Assembly (NCBI GenBank): GCA_945865935.1
Contig: CAMBFI010000013.1
Location: 1 to 64,000, forward strand
Direction of reading: 5' to 3'
DNA: 64,000 nt
Source: Bordetella parapertussis
Lineage (GTDB): Bacteria > Pseudomonadota > Gammaproteobacteria > Burkholderiales > Burkholderiaceae_B
The notes beneath the pieces were generated by a model. It was not told the DNA's origin. It saw only the letters and a list, made by a program, of their open reading frames with translations, and did no database searches. Each line of letters begins with the position of its first letter. Within the stretch, counting starts at the first letter, position 1. The position numbers and the translations under genes were made by a program. Positions 11,374 through 22,654 of the stretch are shown piece by piece.

Positions 11374-12654
11374 TCAGTGAGTACTTGTCGCTACGCGCGC
11401 TGCACCGTAGCGGCGCGTCACATATTCTTGAACAATCACTTGGAACTCCTCAGCAATGTGATCCCCTTTCAGGGTCACGGTGCGCTCACCATCCACAAAA
11501 ACTGGCGCAGCAGGCACCTCGCCGGTTCCAGGCAAACTAATACCAATATCCGCATGACGGCTCTCGCCTGGTCCATTGACCACACAGCCCATTACTGCGA
11601 CATTCATGGATTCGACCCCTGGATACTTGTTCTTCCAGATCGGCATTTGCTCACGCAGGTAAGTTTGGATGCGATCAGCGAGTTCCTGAAACACAGTGCT
11701 ACTTGTACGACCACATCCCGGACAAGCCACAACCATCGGGGTAAAGGCTCTGAGCCCCATGGTCTGCAAAATTTCTTGTGCCACCACGACTTCGCGTGTG
11801 CGGTCGCCACCTGGCTCGGGCGTCAGAGAAATACGAATCGTGTCACCAATACCCTCTTGCAACAGTACGCTCAACGCGGCCGTGGACGCCACGATGCCTT
11901 TGCTACCCATCCCTGCCTCGGTCAAACCTAAGTGCAAAGGATAGTCGCAACGCGACGCAAGATCTCGGTACACCGCGATGAGGTCTTGCACACGACTCAC
12001 TTTGCAGGACAAAATGATTGCATCACCAGGCAGCCCAAGCTCTTGCGCACGCTCTGCATTACTGATGGCGGACACCACCAAAGCGTCACGCATCACCGCT
12101 TGCGCCTCGCGCGGCTGAGCAAGTTTGCTGTTGGCATCCATCATGCGTGCGAGCAACTCGTGATCAAGACTCCCCCAGTTCACGCCGATACGAACAGGCT
12201 TCTGATGACGACAGGCCACTTCAATCATCTGCGCAAAGTTATCATCGCGGCGCTTGCCCCCTCCCATGTTGCCGGGGTTAATCCGATACTTCGACAGCGC
12301 CTGCGCGCAATCTGGAAATTGCGTCAGCAGCTTATGGCCGTTGTAATGAAAATCACCGCACAAGGGAACCGATATGCCCATACGATCAAGTTGCTCGCGT
12401 ATGGCGGGCACCTCTTTCGCGGCTTCCGGCGTGTTGACGGTAATCCGAACAATTTCCGATCCAGCGAGCGCAAGCTCCTTGACCTGAATGGCCGTCGCGA
12501 TCGCATCGGCCGTATCGGTGTTGGTCATGGATTGAACCAACACAGGGGCAGAGCCACCGATCAGCGTGCGGGTATCACCCCAAGAAACAGCCACAGTGCG
12601 GGTGGCGTGGCGCACAATGACGGCAGGACGGGTATCCGAGTCAGACGCGCTCAT
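11374..12654 (-). CDS. ispG: 4-hydroxy-3-methylbut-2-enyl diphosphate synthase
   Basis: Iron-sulfur enzyme of the MEP isoprenoid pathway that converts MEcPP to HMBPP. The 426-residue protein has the TIM-barrel N-terminal part (NTDTAD start of the barrel), and the C-terminal iron-sulfur cysteines in CPGCGRTS and [10 protein letters not shown]. The central region is longer than in E. coli IspG, as is usual in betaproteobacteria. The ATG at 12654 overlaps the rodZ stop by 4 bp (ATGA), which argues against the longer in-frame start upstream. Confidence 0.97.
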   Translation of the reverse strand: MSASDSDTRPAVIVRHATRTVAVSWGDTRTLIGGSAPVLVQSMTNTDTADAIATAIQVKELALAGSEIVRITVNTPEAAKEVPAIREQLDRMGISVPLCGDFHYNGHKLLTQFPDCAQALSKYRINPGNMGGGKRRDDNFAQMIEVACRHQKPVRIGVNWGSLDHELLARMMDANSKLAQPREAQAVMRDALVVSAISNAERAQELGLPGDAIILSCKVSRVQDLIAVYRDLASRCDYPLHLGLTEAGMGSKGIVASTAALSVLLQEGIGDTIRISLTPEPGGDRTREVVVAQEILQTMGLRAFTPMVVACPGCGRTSSTVFQELADRIQTYLREQMPIWKNKYPGVESMNVAVMGCVVNGPGESRHADIGISLPGTGEVPAAPVFVDGERTVTLKGDHIAEEFQVIVQEYVTRRYGAARVATSTH

Positions 12655-13142
12655 TTGAACCACCTCTCTAGCCCGGCTGGCAACCATGCCGTCGGCAAAA
12701 TATCATGGCTAAGTGCCACCGCAGCGGCGACCGCCACGACGGCAGCAATCAATACCCACCAAAACCAAGCAACCACGGGGCGAAGCGGCGTGACCGCGTG
12801 GCTGTCAAGCGTGCGCGTCGAGTTGTGATTGCCGATCCCACCCTCAACGTGCCCCACGAAATGACTCAAACTATCCTCTAGCGGCTTGGAATCGATACCC
12901 AAAAGCTTTGCATAGTTTTTTATGAGGATCTTTAACCCCAGTCCTTTGGGAAGATCCTCAAAACGCTCAGACTCCAATGCTTCGATGTGGCGCGCAGGAA
13001 ACTTTAATCTTCCAGAAACATCCTCGAGCGATAACCCTTTAGACACACGCAACGCTCGCAGTGCACCTGCTGCGGTGACGTGCTCTACAGACGAAGGGGG
13101 TGATCCAACACGGGCTGGACTTGCGAAATCATCTGCGCTCAT
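12651..13142 (-). CDS. rodZ: Short RodZ-like HTH membrane protein
   Basis: RodZ links the MreB cytoskeleton to the cell-wall elongation machinery. This protein has only 163 residues: a low-complexity start, a RodZ-type helix-turn-helix (about 27-90, with [18 protein letters not shown]), a basic stretch and one membrane segment (about 123-146). It ends shortly after the membrane segment ([15 protein letters not shown]), so the large periplasmic domain of typical RodZ (300 residues or more) is missing. The frame is intact, and the stop overlaps ispG by 4 bp, so it does not look like a frameshifted pseudogene. Position between rlmN and ispG is the usual rodZ position. Confidence 0.8.
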   Translation of the reverse strand: MSADDFASPARVGSPPSSVEHVTAAGALRALRVSKGLSLEDVSGRLKFPARHIEALESERFEDLPKGLGLKILIKNYAKLLGIDSKPLEDSLSHFVGHVEGGIGNHNSTRTLDSHAVTPLRPVVAWFWWVLIAAVVAVAAAVALSHDILPTAWLPAGLERWFK

Positions 13143-14287
13143 GCGCGGGTCTCCTTGATGGCAATCATCTTCTTTTGCGCCATTCTTTCACTTAATTTTG
13201 TACGGTCTTTGACTTCCCCCGCCAACTGCCCGCAGGCGGCATCAATATCGTCTCCGCGTGTCTTGCGCACTGTCGTCACGATCCCGGCGTCTATAAGTTG
13301 CTGGGCGAACTCGCGAATTCGGATGGCAGATGAACGCTGGAGCCCAGAGCCGGGAAAAGGATTAAAGGGAATCAAATTAAATTTGCAATGAATCCGTCGC
13401 GCAATCTGTATGAGTCCCTGGGCGTGCTGATCAAGGTCATTCACACCGTCCAACATCACGTATTCGAAGGTAATGAAATCACGCGGCGCGAACTCTAGAT
13501 AACGCTCGCAGGCGGCCAGCAGTTGATCGAGTGGATATTTTTTATTGAGCGGCACGAGCGTATCACGCAAGGCGTCGTTCGGCGCATGCAATGACACGGC
13601 CAGCGCTACCGGGCAATCCTGTGACAAGCGATCCATCATTGGCACAACGCCCGAGGTCGATACCGTGACACGTCGGCGCGACAGGCCGTAGGCGTTGTCA
13701 TCAAGCATCATGCGTAACGCTGCGAGCACAGGTTCATAGTTCAGGAGCGGCTCGCCCATGCCCATCATCACGACGTTGCTGATTAAGCGTGCATCTGCAG
13801 AGCCCTCTTGCGACCCGATCCGTGCGGAGGCGGTATCTTGCATGAGCTCGTGTCTGGCCCACCAAAGCTGACCAATGATTTCGGCAGCGGTTAGGTTACG
13901 GTTAAAGCCTTGATGCCCCGTGGAACAAAACGTGCAGGCAACATTGCATCCAGCCTGACTCGAAATACACAAGGTGCCTCGGTCATCTTCGGGGATAAAG
14001 ACGGATTCAATCGCATTGCCTTGCCCGACATCAAAGAGCCACTTACGCGTACCGTCCGCAGAACGATGTTGAGTAAGCACCTTGGGGGCTTGGATCACAC
14101 ATGCGTCAGATAGCTGGGCACGAAAATCACGCGCCAGATCAGTCATCAGATCAAAATTGCTCGCACCCCGCTGGTGCACCCACTTTTGCAGCTGGCGAGC
14201 ACGAAACGGCTTCCCCCCCCACTGCCCAACCAGTTGGGTCAGTGCCGAAGCGTCGAGCCCAAGCAGATTGATCGGTTCAGGGTGCAT
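13139..14287 (-). CDS. rlmN: Dual-specificity rRNA/tRNA adenine-C2 methyltransferase RlmN
   Basis: Radical-SAM enzyme that methylates C2 of A2503 in 23S rRNA and A37 in some tRNAs. The 382-residue protein carries the radical-SAM cluster motif CNVACTFC (CxxxCxxC), the GEPL segment ([12 protein letters not shown]) and the C-terminal segment [16 protein letters not shown] with its catalytic cysteine. Its stop overlaps rodZ by 4 bp. Start chosen at the ATG giving [12 protein letters not shown]; a start 7 codons upstream is less likely. Confidence 0.97.
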   Translation of the reverse strand: MHPEPINLLGLDASALTQLVGQWGGKPFRARQLQKWVHQRGASNFDLMTDLARDFRAQLSDACVIQAPKVLTQHRSADGTRKWLFDVGQGNAIESVFIPEDDRGTLCISSQAGCNVACTFCSTGHQGFNRNLTAAEIIGQLWWARHELMQDTASARIGSQEGSADARLISNVVMMGMGEPLLNYEPVLAALRMMLDDNAYGLSRRRVTVSTSGVVPMMDRLSQDCPVALAVSLHAPNDALRDTLVPLNKKYPLDQLLAACERYLEFAPRDFITFEYVMLDGVNDLDQHAQGLIQIARRIHCKFNLIPFNPFPGSGLQRSSAIRIREFAQQLIDAGIVTTVRKTRGDDIDAACGQLAGEVKDRTKLSERMAQKKMIAIKETRA

Positions 14288-14317
14288 GCAGGGTAAGCCA
14301 CGAGCCAAGCAGCCGGA

Positions 14318-14743
14318 TTAACGGCTGTGGATATTAATTTCAGGGAAGAAAAACGCGATTTCAACGCGCGCGGTCTCAGGCGCATCGGAACCGTGCACAG
14401 CATTGGCGTCAATGCTGTCCGCGAAGTCAGCACGAATCGTGCCCTTCTCGGCCTTCTTGGGATCGGTTGCGCCCATCAAGTCACGATTCTTCTGGATCGC
14501 GCTCTCGCCTTCCAACGCCTGGACAAACACTGGGCCGGAAATCATGAAGTCGACCAAGTCTTTGAAAAATGGACGAGCGCTGTGGACCGAGTAAAAACGC
14601 TCTGCGTCGGCGCGCGACAACTGAAGCATGCGCGCAGCAATCACTTTGAGTCCTGCGCCCTCGAAACGGGCAACAATTTGACCAACAACGTTCTTTGCGA
14701 CTGCGTCGGGCTTAATAATCGATAGGGTACGTTCAACAGACAT
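14318..14743 (-). CDS. ndk: Nucleoside diphosphate kinase
   Basis: Transfers the gamma-phosphate between nucleoside triphosphates and diphosphates through a phosphohistidine. The 141-residue protein starts [15 protein letters not shown] and has the active-site segment NAVHGSDA with the catalytic histidine. Length is normal. It is the first gene of the long minus-strand block and has a good promoter just upstream. Confidence 0.98.
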   Translation of the reverse strand: MSVERTLSIIKPDAVAKNVVGQIVARFEGAGLKVIAARMLQLSRADAERFYSVHSARPFFKDLVDFMISGPVFVQALEGESAIQKNRDLMGATDPKKAEKGTIRADFADSIDANAVHGSDAPETARVEIAFFFPEINIHSR

Positions 14744-14797
14744 GTAAAACTCCAATAATTCTCAATAAAAACAGGGACTTTGCTTATGCCCACCGTA

Positions 14798-14834
14798 GCC
14801 CTTGATTCTAGCACGCCACTAAGTCTCACAACAC
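14798..14834 (-). promoter_or_regulatory. Probable ndk promoter (extended -10)
   Basis: On the minus strand the sequence TGC-TAGAAT (TAGAAT at 14805-14810) is an extended -10 element, with TTGTGA/GTTGTG as a weak -35 15-16 bp upstream. Transcription would start near 14798, about 55 nt before the ndk ATG. It is the most upstream promoter of the ndk-to-hflC block. Confidence 0.55.
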
Positions 14835-14931
14835 CCTAAAATAGCAGGGTTTTGCCAGTTTATGGCTAGGCGAAAAGCGGCCTTGTTTCCCTTATCGCCC
14901 CTGCGTCACCCTATTTTTTGTGGATAACTTG

Positions 14932-17802
14932 ATGAATCAGCCCAGCACCCTCCCCGACGGAGAACTATCCAAAAGCTTTGAGCCGGCGGATCTAGAGGCC
15001 CGTTGGTATACAGAATGGGAAAAACGAGGCTACTTTGCCGCCGGCCAGCATGCAAAGGGCGATGCCAATGGTGCGCCCTACGCGATTCAATTCCCGCCGC
15101 CTAACGTCACGGGCACCTTGCACATGGGGCATGCCTTTAATCAAACGATTATGGATGGCCTGATCCGGTACCACCGCATGAGAGGGCACGACACCGTGTT
15201 TGTGCCAGGCACCGATCATGCAGGAATCGCCACGCAGATTGTGGTCGAGCGCCAACTTGACGCACAAAAGACCTCACGCCATGACCTGGGTCGCGAGAAA
15301 TTCATCGAAAAAGTCTGGGAGTGGAAAGAACTCTCAGGCAACACCATCACGACCCAAGTGCGACGTTTAGGCGCTTCGGCAGACTGGCCCCGTGAATACT
15401 TCACGATGGACAACCAGATGTCTGCTGGCGTCGTCGAGACCTTTGTCCGTCTGTACAAGCAAGGTCTTATTTACCGAGGCAAACGCCTCGTTAATTGGGA
15501 TCCAAAGCTGCTCACAGCGGTATCAGACCTGGAAGTGCAGTCGGTCGAAACCGATGGACATCTTTGGCATATCCGCTACCCGTTTGTTGACGGGCCCCAA
15601 ACTATTACCCACGAGGACGGCACGTCAGAATCCATCACCGGAATGACCATCGCCACCACGCGCCCTGAAACCATGCTCGCAGACGGCGCGCTCTGTGTAC
15701 ACCCTGAAGATACGCGTTACCAGCATCTCGTCGGAAAAATGGTAGAGCTGCCTTTGTGCGACCGCCAGATTCCCATCATTGCCGATGATTTTGTAGACCC
15801 AAAGTTTGGAACGGGCTGCGTAAAAATTACCGGCGCACACGACTTCAACGATTACGCCTGCGCGCAACGCCATCACCTTCCGCTCATCGTGATTTTTACT
15901 CTGGATGCACGCATTAATGACCAGGGGCCCGCACAGTTCAAAGGCATGGATCGATTCGACGCGCGCAAAGCTGTCGTTCAGGAACTGGAGCAAAAAGGCT
16001 TTCTGGTCAAAGTTGACGCGCACAAAATGATGCAGCCACGTGGCGATAGAACCGGTGCCGTGCTCGAACCTATGCTGACGGACCAGTGGTTTGTCGCCAT
16101 GAGCAAGCCTGCGCCTGCCGATACACTTCACCCCGGAAAGAGCATCACCGACTTTGCACTGGAAGTAGTCGCCAAAGGCGATATCCAGTTTTATCCACAA
16201 AACTGGACCACCACTTACAACCAATGGCTTGAAAACATTCAGGACTGGTGCATTTCGCGTCAATTGTGGTGGGGGCATCAGATTCCTGCCTGGTACGCAC
16301 CCGACGGGCAAGTCTTCGTGGCGCATACTGAAAAAGATGCGAACGATCAAGCGCGCGCGGCAGGCGTGACGGCTGCGCTGACTCGCGACCCCGATGTACT
16401 GGACACCTGGTTCTCGTCGGCCTTGGTGCCCTTCACTACCCTGGGATGGCCACAAGAAACCCCCGATTACAAACGCTATTTACCCTCGAGTGTCTTGGTC
16501 ACCGGTTTTGACATCATTTTCTTTTGGGTCGCGCGCATGGTCATGATGACCACGCATTTGACGGGACAAGTGCCCTTCAAGCATGTTTATGTGCACGGAC
16601 TCATCCGAGATGCCGAAGGGCAAAAGATGAGTAAATCAAAGGGAAACACCTTAGATCCCGTCGACCTCATCGATGGTGTTGACCTAGAAAATCTCGTCAC
16701 CAAGCGAACGTTTGGTCTCATGAATCCTAAGCAAGCGGGCTCGATCGAAAAGGCTACGCGTAAGCAATTCCCTGAGGGCATTCCAGCGTTTGGGGCTGAT
16801 GCGCTGCGCTTCACCATGGCAGCATATGCTACGCTCGGGCGCAATATCAACTTTGACCTCAAGCGTTGCGAAGGATATCGAAACTTTTGCAATAAGCTCT
16901 GGAACGCAACGCGGTTTGTGCTGATGAACACCGAGGGCCAGGATATGTCGGCTGCGCCCTCAAGCGCGCAGAGCTTTGTCGATAAGTGGATTCTTGGGCA
17001 GCTGCAACAACTTGAGCTCGATGTCGCGAAAGGTTTTTCAGATTATCGCTTCGATAATATTGCGAATGCGCTCTATCACTTCGTCTGGGATGAGTACTGC
17101 GATTGGTATCTGGAGCTTGCGAAGGTTCAGATTCAAACGGGTCACGCAGACCAACAGCGCGCGACGCGACGCACACTAATTGAGGTGCTCGAGACAGTGT
17201 TACGACTGCTACATCCCATCATGCCCTTCATCACGGAAGAGCTGTGGCAAAAAGTATCGGTGGTCGCAGGGTGTCGCGACGTCAACGAAATCTCAAGCGT
17301 ATCGGTTCAATCTTTTCCTGTTGGGGATGCGAGCACCATCGATGAAGCAGCAACTCTGCAACTTAACGCGCTAAAAGCACAAATTGAAGCTGTTCGTGCC
17401 TTGCGCGGAGAAATGAACCTCTCGCCGGCAGCACGAGTACCTTTAATCGCCGAAGGCCCCAAAGATCAGTTAGAGCTGCATGCACCCTACCTGGCTGCGT
17501 TGGCCAAGCTATCGGAGGTCCAGGTTGTGGCGACCCTCCCTGACGACGGTGCGCCGGTGCAGGTCGTCAGCAACACCCGTCTGATGCTAAAAGTCGAGAT
17601 CGACGTGGCAGCGGAAAAAATCCGTTTGGATAAAGAAATCGCTCGCCTCGAGGGTGAAATCGCCAAAGCTCAAGGCAAACTCACCAACGAATCCTTCGTC
17701 GCGCGCGCACCTGTTGCTGTCGTTGAGCAAGAGAAGCAGCGCGTAGCGCAATTTGGCGAAACGCTGGCACAAGTTAAAAGCCAGCGAGCTCGACTGGGCT
17801 AG
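14932..17802 (+). CDS. valS: Valyl-tRNA synthetase
   Basis: Class I aminoacyl-tRNA synthetase that charges tRNA-Val and edits Thr-tRNA-Val. The 956-residue protein has the HIGH motif as HMGH (64-67) in [13 protein letters not shown], a CP1 editing insertion, the KMSKS motif at 565-569, an anticodon-binding domain, and a C-terminal coiled coil ([17 protein letters not shown]). I start at the ATG at 14932; a GTG 12 bp upstream is in frame. It is divergent from ndk and converges on trmD. Confidence 0.98.
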   Translation: MNQPSTLPDGELSKSFEPADLEARWYTEWEKRGYFAAGQHAKGDANGAPYAIQFPPPNVTGTLHMGHAFNQTIMDGLIRYHRMRGHDTVFVPGTDHAGIATQIVVERQLDAQKTSRHDLGREKFIEKVWEWKELSGNTITTQVRRLGASADWPREYFTMDNQMSAGVVETFVRLYKQGLIYRGKRLVNWDPKLLTAVSDLEVQSVETDGHLWHIRYPFVDGPQTITHEDGTSESITGMTIATTRPETMLADGALCVHPEDTRYQHLVGKMVELPLCDRQIPIIADDFVDPKFGTGCVKITGAHDFNDYACAQRHHLPLIVIFTLDARINDQGPAQFKGMDRFDARKAVVQELEQKGFLVKVDAHKMMQPRGDRTGAVLEPMLTDQWFVAMSKPAPADTLHPGKSITDFALEVVAKGDIQFYPQNWTTTYNQWLENIQDWCISRQLWWGHQIPAWYAPDGQVFVAHTEKDANDQARAAGVTAALTRDPDVLDTWFSSALVPFTTLGWPQETPDYKRYLPSSVLVTGFDIIFFWVARMVMMTTHLTGQVPFKHVYVHGLIRDAEGQKMSKSKGNTLDPVDLIDGVDLENLVTKRTFGLMNPKQAGSIEKATRKQFPEGIPAFGADALRFTMAAYATLGRNINFDLKRCEGYRNFCNKLWNATRFVLMNTEGQDMSAAPSSAQSFVDKWILGQLQQLELDVAKGFSDYRFDNIANALYHFVWDEYCDWYLELAKVQIQTGHADQQRATRRTLIEVLETVLRLLHPIMPFITEELWQKVSVVAGCRDVNEISSVSVQSFPVGDASTIDEAATLQLNALKAQIEAVRALRGEMNLSPAARVPLIAEGPKDQLELHAPYLAALAKLSEVQVVATLPDDGAPVQVVSNTRLMLKVEIDVAAEKIRLDKEIARLEGEIAKAQGKLTNESFVARAPVAVVEQEKQRVAQFGETLAQVKSQRARLG

Positions 17803-17806
17803 CCCC

Positions 17807-17822
17807 AGCGCCTCCCGGCGCT
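17807..17822. terminator. Small hairpin between convergent valS and trmD
   Basis: AGCGCC-TCCC-GGCGCT forms a perfect 6-bp stem in the 18-bp gap between the two stop codons and overlaps the trmD stop. There is no T-tract on either side, so it may be only part of a bidirectional or Rho-dependent stop. Confidence 0.35.
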
Positions 17823-18591
17823 ACGATCCGCTCAGTGTGGCCAGAAATTTTTCATCGGCCGCGCTGAGCAATCCACGCGCGCGTGCCTGAGCGATCAAAT
17901 CTGGTCGTTTTGCAAGTGTCAGCCTCAAGGACTGCTCACGCCGCCAGCGCGCGATCAACGCGTGATTACCAGACATCAGTACCGCGGGAACTGACTCACC
18001 ATCAAATAGCTCTGGTCGCGTGTAGTGCGGGCTGTCCAGTAAACCCGACAATGCGTCCTGAAACGAGTCCTGAGCCGATGAGTCACCGTGGTTGAGTGCG
18101 CCGGGCAATAGGCGCACCGCCGCATCGATCATTGCGAGCGCCGCGATTTCTCCGCCGGACAATACGAAATCGCCGAGTGACCATTGCGCATCGACAGTAC
18201 GATTAATAAAACGCTGATCGACGCCCTCGTACCGTCCACAAACAAAAATAGCCCCTTTTGTTGCAGCTAAGGTCGCCGCATGGTGCTGGTTAAATGTTTC
18301 ACCGGCGGGAGAAAGCAGAATCACGGGCGCCTGCACGTCAGAGGCATCCTTCGCAAGACGATCTTGTTTGATGGCCTCCACGCTCTTGAGTAACGGTTCC
18401 ATCATCATCACCATCCCCGGACCACCCCCGTAGGGACGATCATCCACCGTATGATGAATGTCTTGCGCCTGATCGCGCGGGTTCCATGTCTGCAACGACC
18501 AAAGCCCTTGCTTGTGCGCGCGACCGGTGATCCCAGCATCTCGCACGACACTAAACGCTTCTGGAAACAAGGTAATAGCGTCAATTCGCAT
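17821..18591 (-). CDS. trmD: tRNA (guanine37-N1)-methyltransferase
   Basis: SPOUT-family enzyme that makes m1G37 in tRNAs and so prevents +1 frameshifting. The 256-residue protein starts [13 protein letters not shown], has the GGGPGM cofactor-side motif at 55-60, and the knot region ('[12 protein letters not shown]', '[10 protein letters not shown]'). The reading frame is open for 42 codons upstream, but those residues are not family-like. It is the last gene of rpsP-rimM-trmD here; the usual next gene rplS is absent. Confidence 0.97.
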   Translation of the reverse strand: MRIDAITLFPEAFSVVRDAGITGRAHKQGLWSLQTWNPRDQAQDIHHTVDDRPYGGGPGMVMMMEPLLKSVEAIKQDRLAKDASDVQAPVILLSPAGETFNQHHAATLAATKGAIFVCGRYEGVDQRFINRTVDAQWSLGDFVLSGGEIAALAMIDAAVRLLPGALNHGDSSAQDSFQDALSGLLDSPHYTRPELFDGESVPAVLMSGNHALIARWRREQSLRLTLAKRPDLIAQARARGLLSAADEKFLATLSGS

Positions 18592-18607
18592 ACACAGCGC
18601 TTTGAAA

Positions 18608-19264
18608 TTAAAGGTCAAACGGCCAATCGGTTTCAATACGGCGCTGCAGGATGTTGACGTTCTGCACATGGGCAGCGACAAAAGGCACCAGCACTTCTTG
18701 CGGGCGCCCTTTGGCATCGAGCATCGGAATAGGAGTTGCGTCGGAATCGGGCGGCAGGTCTAGTGACACGACAAAACGCTCAACACGCAAAATTGCATGG
18801 GCGCCGTTATCGAGTACTTCTTGCACAATACCCATTTTCTGTCCCTCGCTAAAGACCTGACAGCCAATGAGATCGACCCAGTAATACTCGTCAGACTTCG
18901 CTTGTGGGAAATACTCTCGAGAAACATAAACGGTATAGCCGCGCTTGGACTCGGCGGCGTCCCGATCCAATACGCCCTCAAGCTCAGCCACAACAGTCAG
19001 CCCCTGCGGACGACACTGTTTGACCGCATGCGGCGTGCAGCGAGACAACAAAAGTTTGGAAGGTTCAGTGCTTGCGGAAGAGTTTGACGCGTCACGCAAC
19101 GGCGACGCAGGCGGACAAAGCCACCACACCGGCGCTGCACGCAACACCGTGCTTTGCGCGGAATGCGGTTGGGCTTTAACCCAGCCGCGTATTCCATAAG
19201 CTGACACGATCCAACCTAGTTCGACTAGATCGTTTGGCGCTTTTGCTGCGCCAGTGTCAGCCAT
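18608..19264 (-). CDS. rimM: 16S rRNA processing protein RimM
   Basis: 30S maturation factor that binds ribosomal protein S19. The 218-residue protein has the N-terminal RimM barrel ([19 protein letters not shown]) and the C-terminal PRC-barrel ([12 protein letters not shown] to '[15 protein letters not shown]'). It carries an insert of about 40 residues rich in Ser, Pro and Cys after the first strands (about 43-82), which makes it longer than the usual 170-180. The ATG at 19264 is preferred to the GTG one codon upstream. Lies between rpsP and trmD. Confidence 0.95.
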   Translation of the reverse strand: MADTGAAKAPNDLVELGWIVSAYGIRGWVKAQPHSAQSTVLRAAPVWWLCPPASPLRDASNSSASTEPSKLLLSRCTPHAVKQCRPQGLTVVAELEGVLDRDAAESKRGYTVYVSREYFPQAKSDEYYWVDLIGCQVFSEGQKMGIVQEVLDNGAHAILRVERFVVSLDLPPDSDATPIPMLDAKGRPQEVLVPFVAAHVQNVNILQRRIETDWPFDL

Positions 19265-19283
19265 CACGAGCAGGCCGAATCAA

Positions 19284-19544
19284 TTAAGCCGCTGTCGCGA
19301 CTTTGGCCGAAAAGTCCTTAACCAAACGAGCGACAGCAGGCGACAACTGCGCGCCAACGCCAGTCCAGTGCTGCACGCGATCAAGCGCGATGCGCAGACG
19401 CTCTTCGTTTGCATTAGCAACGGGGTTATAAAACCCTACGCGCTCGATGAAACGACCATCGCGGCGATCACGGGAATCGGTCGCAACGAGGTTGTAAAAA
19501 GGACGTTTCTTGGAGCCGCCACGGGCCAGGCGAATCACCACCAT
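19284..19544 (-). CDS. rpsP: 30S ribosomal protein S16
   Basis: Small-subunit assembly protein. The 86-residue protein starts [20 protein letters not shown] and contains the conserved [11 protein letters not shown] segment. The ATG at 19544 is preceded by AAGGGATTACGT. First gene of rpsP-rimM-trmD. Confidence 0.98.
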   Translation of the reverse strand: MVVIRLARGGSKKRPFYNLVATDSRDRRDGRFIERVGFYNPVANANEERLRIALDRVQHWTGVGAQLSPAVARLVKDFSAKVATAA

Positions 19545-19570
19545 ACGTAATCCCTTGAAAATGTTCAATA

Positions 19571-19595
19571 AAAATGCTCAGCCACAATGCTGAGA
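19571..19595 (-). terminator. Hairpin with T-run between tusA and rpsP (terminator or leader attenuator)
   Basis: On the minus strand CTCAGC-ATTGTG-GCTGAG is followed by CATTTTTATT. It could end tusA transcripts. However, the likely rpsP start site lies upstream of it, so the hairpin would also sit at the very 5' end of the rpsP mRNA. Confidence 0.5.
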
Positions 19596-19598
19596 TAA

Positions 19599-19614
19599 GC
19601 CCACGAGTATAGCA
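19599..19614 (-). promoter_or_regulatory. Probable rpsP promoter (extended -10)
   Basis: Minus-strand TGC-TATACT (TATACT at 19606-19611) is a good extended -10 element; no clear -35 is seen. The start site would be near 19599, about 5 nt before the CTCAGC hairpin and 55 nt before the rpsP ATG. Confidence 0.5.
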
Positions 19615-19646
19615 TTAAAGAAGCAAAAATTTCAGGCGGCAGGCAT

Positions 19647-19910
19647 TTATTTGAACCGGCGCCGTATGTAATGCGTCACGCGCTCAGTCTCGTCTAGCTG
19701 CGCCAGTAATTCATTGCCAGTTTGACGACAAAATGCCTGGAAGTCGCGAACCGCGCCTCGGTCGGTCGAGATCACGCACAGCACCTCACCGCTCGTGAGG
19801 GTTGCGAGCGCTTTTTTTGCCCGCAAAATAGGAAGCGGACATGCCAAACCGGTGGCATCCACCGTTTGATGCACCTCGTTGGGAACTACGCCAGAAACCG
19901 GTTCGGTCAT
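19647..19910 (-). CDS. tusA: TusA/SirA-family sulfurtransferase
   Basis: Small sulfur carrier; E. coli TusA takes persulfide sulfur from IscS for 2-thiouridine formation, and relatives serve other sulfur routes. The 87-residue protein has the family signature GLACPLPIL with the acceptor cysteine C24, and a compact alpha/beta fold by resemblance. A second cysteine in 'FCRQTG' is also common in the family. It lies 15 bp downstream of alaS and probably shares its transcript. Which sulfur pathway it serves is not shown by the neighbours. Confidence 0.88.
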   Translation of the reverse strand: MTEPVSGVVPNEVHQTVDATGLACPLPILRAKKALATLTSGEVLCVISTDRGAVRDFQAFCRQTGNELLAQLDETERVTHYIRRRFK

Positions 19911-19925
19911 ATATAAAACCTTGGA

Positions 19926-22562
19926 TTAAAGCTTGGCCTCTACCCACGCTTTAACCCCGGCCAAGGCGCCGGGCAAAGCCTGAGTATCTGTACCGCCGCC
20001 CATGGCCATATCAGGTCGACCACCACCCTTACCACCAATCTGCCCGGCTACGAAGCCGACGAGATCCCCTGCCTTGACCTTTCCAGACCAGTCCGCTGTC
20101 ACGCCAGCCACCACACTGATCTTTCCATCGGCAGAGGTAGCGGCCAGGAGCACGACAGCCGACTTTAGTTTGTCTTTCAGTTGATCAACCATACTGCGCA
20201 AATCTTTGGGGTCTACGCCTTGGACTGCCGTCACAAGCAATTTAACGCCCGCCGACAGCGCAACCGCCTGATCGCTCAGCGCATTGCCAGCACTCGAAGC
20301 AAGCTTTGCACGCGCCTGCTCTAACTCTTTTTCAACTGACTTTAGCTGCTCTTGCAACAAGGCGATGCGCTCTGGCAAATCGGCGGGCTGAGTCTTCAGC
20401 GCTGCAGCAGCACGCTGAGCGGTGGCATTGAGCCCCTGCACCCAGACAAGCGCATTCGCACCAGTCACCGCTTCGATACGACGAACTCCGGCTGCAACAC
20501 CGCCTTCGGAGACGATTTTGAACAACCCAATATCGCCGGTACGGCTGACGTGGGTGCCTCCGCATAGCTCACGCGAAAACCCAATATCCAGCACCCGCAC
20601 CGTATCGCCGTATTTCTCACCAAACAAGGCCATTGCACCGCCCTTGACCGCATCGTCGTAACTCATGACCTGAGCATTTGCGGCCTGGTTTGCCAAGACT
20701 TCAGCGTTGACGATTTTCTCCACGCGTTCAATGTCCGCATCAGACATCGGCGCATCGTGTGCGAAGTCAAAACGTGTCTTATCGCCGTCCACAAGCGAGC
20801 CGCGCTGCTGCACATGCCCACCGAGCACCTCACGCAAGGCTTTGTGCATCAAGTGCGTTGCTGAGTGGTTACGAATCGTACGAGCGCGCTGTTCAGCGTC
20901 AACTGTCGCCAGCAAAGGCATCCCAGCGGTTAACTCACCACTTTGCAAGCGGCCGTGGTGGCCAAACACGTCAGGCTGAATTTTCTGAGTGTCGAGCACA
21001 GCAAATGTCGTCGCCTCAGCGGACAACACACCAACATCCCCAACCTGCCCACCCGACTCAGCATAGAACGGGGTGGAGTCGAGCACCACAATGGCATCCT
21101 GGCCTGCCGTCACGCGCGGCACCTGCGACCCCTCAACGTACAGCGCGAGCACTTTCGCGTGACGTTCGAGATGATCGTAACCTTCAAAAACTGTCTGAGC
21201 GCCTGAATACACCAAACCTTCAGCCATCTTAAATTTGCCCGCTGCGCGGGCTTGATCGCGCTGGCGCTCCATCGCAACATCAAAGCCGGCTTGATCAATA
21301 TCAACACCGCGCTCACGACAAATATCTGCGGTTAAGTCAACCGGAAATCCATAGGTGTCGTACAGCGTAAACAAGGTATTGCCGTCTAGCATCGCAGCCT
21401 GCCCTTTAACCGGCGCGGGCAAGGCGGCGAGTGCAGTATCTAGAATCTTCATGCCGTGTTCAAGCGTCTCGCCGAATCGTTCCTCTTCTTGACGCAAGAC
21501 TTGTTCAACACGTACGGCATTCTTCGCGAGTTCAGGATATGCCTCCCCCATTTGTTGGACCAGATCAGGGACCAAACGATGAAAAAAGGGCTTGGTCTGA
21601 CCAAGTTTGTAGCCATGTCGCAGCGCCCTGCGCACGATACGGCGCAAGACGTAACCCCGCCCTTCGTTGCTAGGGATCACACCGTCGACGATCAGAAAAC
21701 TGCAAGCACGGATGTGATCTGCGATAACTTTAAGCGAGTTATCTTTAATATCCTTACATCCAGTCTCACGCGCCGCGCCGGCGATCAGCGCCGCGAATAA
21801 ATCGATTTCATAGTTAGAGTGAACGTGTTGAAGCACGGCTGCAATGCGCTCAAGCCCCATTCCCGTATCGACACAGGGCTTAGGCAGCGGTGTCAGCGTA
21901 CCTGAAGCGTCTCGCTCGAACTGCATGAACACTAAATTCCAGATCTCAATGTAGCGATCGCCATCTTCTTCTGGTGAGCCGGGAGGCCCGCCCCAGATCT
22001 CGGCTCCGTGATCAAAGAAAATTTCAGTGCAAGGGCCGCAAGGCCCTGTATCGGCCATCTGCCAAAAGTTGTCCGACGCATACCGAGCACCTTTGTTGTC
22101 ACCGATACGCACGATGCGCTCACGGGGAACGCCGATTTCATTTTCCCAGATGCCGTAGGCCTCATCATCGTCTTGATAGACGGTGACCCACAGTTTCTCT
22201 GCTGGTAGGCCGTAGACCTTTGTCAGCATCTCCCACGCAAACGCAATCGCGTCACGTTTGAAGTAATCACCAAAACTAAAGTTACCCAACATCTCAAAAA
22301 AAGTATGGTGACGTGCGGTGTATCCCACGTTTTCAAGATCGTTATGCTTTCCACCTGCACGCACACTGCGCTGGGAGGACGTCGCGCGTGTGTAGCTACG
22401 CGTGTCCTTGCCAGTAAAGACATCTTTGAATTGCACCATACCCGAATTGGTAAACAATAAGGTTGGGTCATTACCAGGAACAAGCGACGACGATGGAACA
22501 ATCGTGTGCCCTTTAGACTGGAAGAATTGCAGAAATTTTTGACGGATTTCAGACGTTTTCAT
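19926..22562 (-). CDS. alaS: Alanyl-tRNA synthetase
   Basis: Class II synthetase that charges tRNA-Ala and clears mischarged Ser and Gly. The 878-residue protein starts [19 protein letters not shown], has the aminoacylation core ([40 protein letters not shown]), the editing-domain HxxxH (HSATHLMH, about 564), the [13 protein letters not shown] segment, and the C-terminal glycine-rich domain ([15 protein letters not shown]). I chose the ATG at 22562; the 30 residues further upstream are not family-like. Confidence 0.98.
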   Translation of the reverse strand: MKTSEIRQKFLQFFQSKGHTIVPSSSLVPGNDPTLLFTNSGMVQFKDVFTGKDTRSYTRATSSQRSVRAGGKHNDLENVGYTARHHTFFEMLGNFSFGDYFKRDAIAFAWEMLTKVYGLPAEKLWVTVYQDDDEAYGIWENEIGVPRERIVRIGDNKGARYASDNFWQMADTGPCGPCTEIFFDHGAEIWGGPPGSPEEDGDRYIEIWNLVFMQFERDASGTLTPLPKPCVDTGMGLERIAAVLQHVHSNYEIDLFAALIAGAARETGCKDIKDNSLKVIADHIRACSFLIVDGVIPSNEGRGYVLRRIVRRALRHGYKLGQTKPFFHRLVPDLVQQMGEAYPELAKNAVRVEQVLRQEEERFGETLEHGMKILDTALAALPAPVKGQAAMLDGNTLFTLYDTYGFPVDLTADICRERGVDIDQAGFDVAMERQRDQARAAGKFKMAEGLVYSGAQTVFEGYDHLERHAKVLALYVEGSQVPRVTAGQDAIVVLDSTPFYAESGGQVGDVGVLSAEATTFAVLDTQKIQPDVFGHHGRLQSGELTAGMPLLATVDAEQRARTIRNHSATHLMHKALREVLGGHVQQRGSLVDGDKTRFDFAHDAPMSDADIERVEKIVNAEVLANQAANAQVMSYDDAVKGGAMALFGEKYGDTVRVLDIGFSRELCGGTHVSRTGDIGLFKIVSEGGVAAGVRRIEAVTGANALVWVQGLNATAQRAAAALKTQPADLPERIALLQEQLKSVEKELEQARAKLASSAGNALSDQAVALSAGVKLLVTAVQGVDPKDLRSMVDQLKDKLKSAVVLLAATSADGKISVVAGVTADWSGKVKAGDLVGFVAGQIGGKGGGRPDMAMGGGTDTQALPGALAGVKAWVEAKL

Positions 22563-22611
22563 CGTGCGATTTTCAGCGTGCAGCAGCAAGGTTATAAGGG
22601 TCCGATGATCG

Positions 22612-22638
22612 TGTCCGGGAGCACCGCTCCAACGGACA
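22612..22638 (-). promoter_or_regulatory. Strong inverted repeat in the alaS leader
   Basis: TGTCCG-GGAGC-ACC-GCTCC-AA-CGGACA forms an 11-bp stem with one 2-nt bulge, about 10-36 nt after the probable alaS start site and about 50 nt before the ATG. It has no T-tract, so it is not an ordinary terminator. It could be an operator or an RNA structure controlling alaS, or it may help end pilV transcripts. Confidence 0.45.
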
Positions 22639-22654
22639 GGTAAACGGAGCATCG

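Noticed and set aside
11932-12828. Long plus-strand open frame (298 codons) opposite ispG and rodZ
   Set aside because: It lies fully antisense to two well-recognised genes and its translation has no family pattern; the same holds for long antisense frames opposite valS (15625-16455), parC (34658-35278), the orphan binding protein (31786-32283) and hflK (3297-3863).
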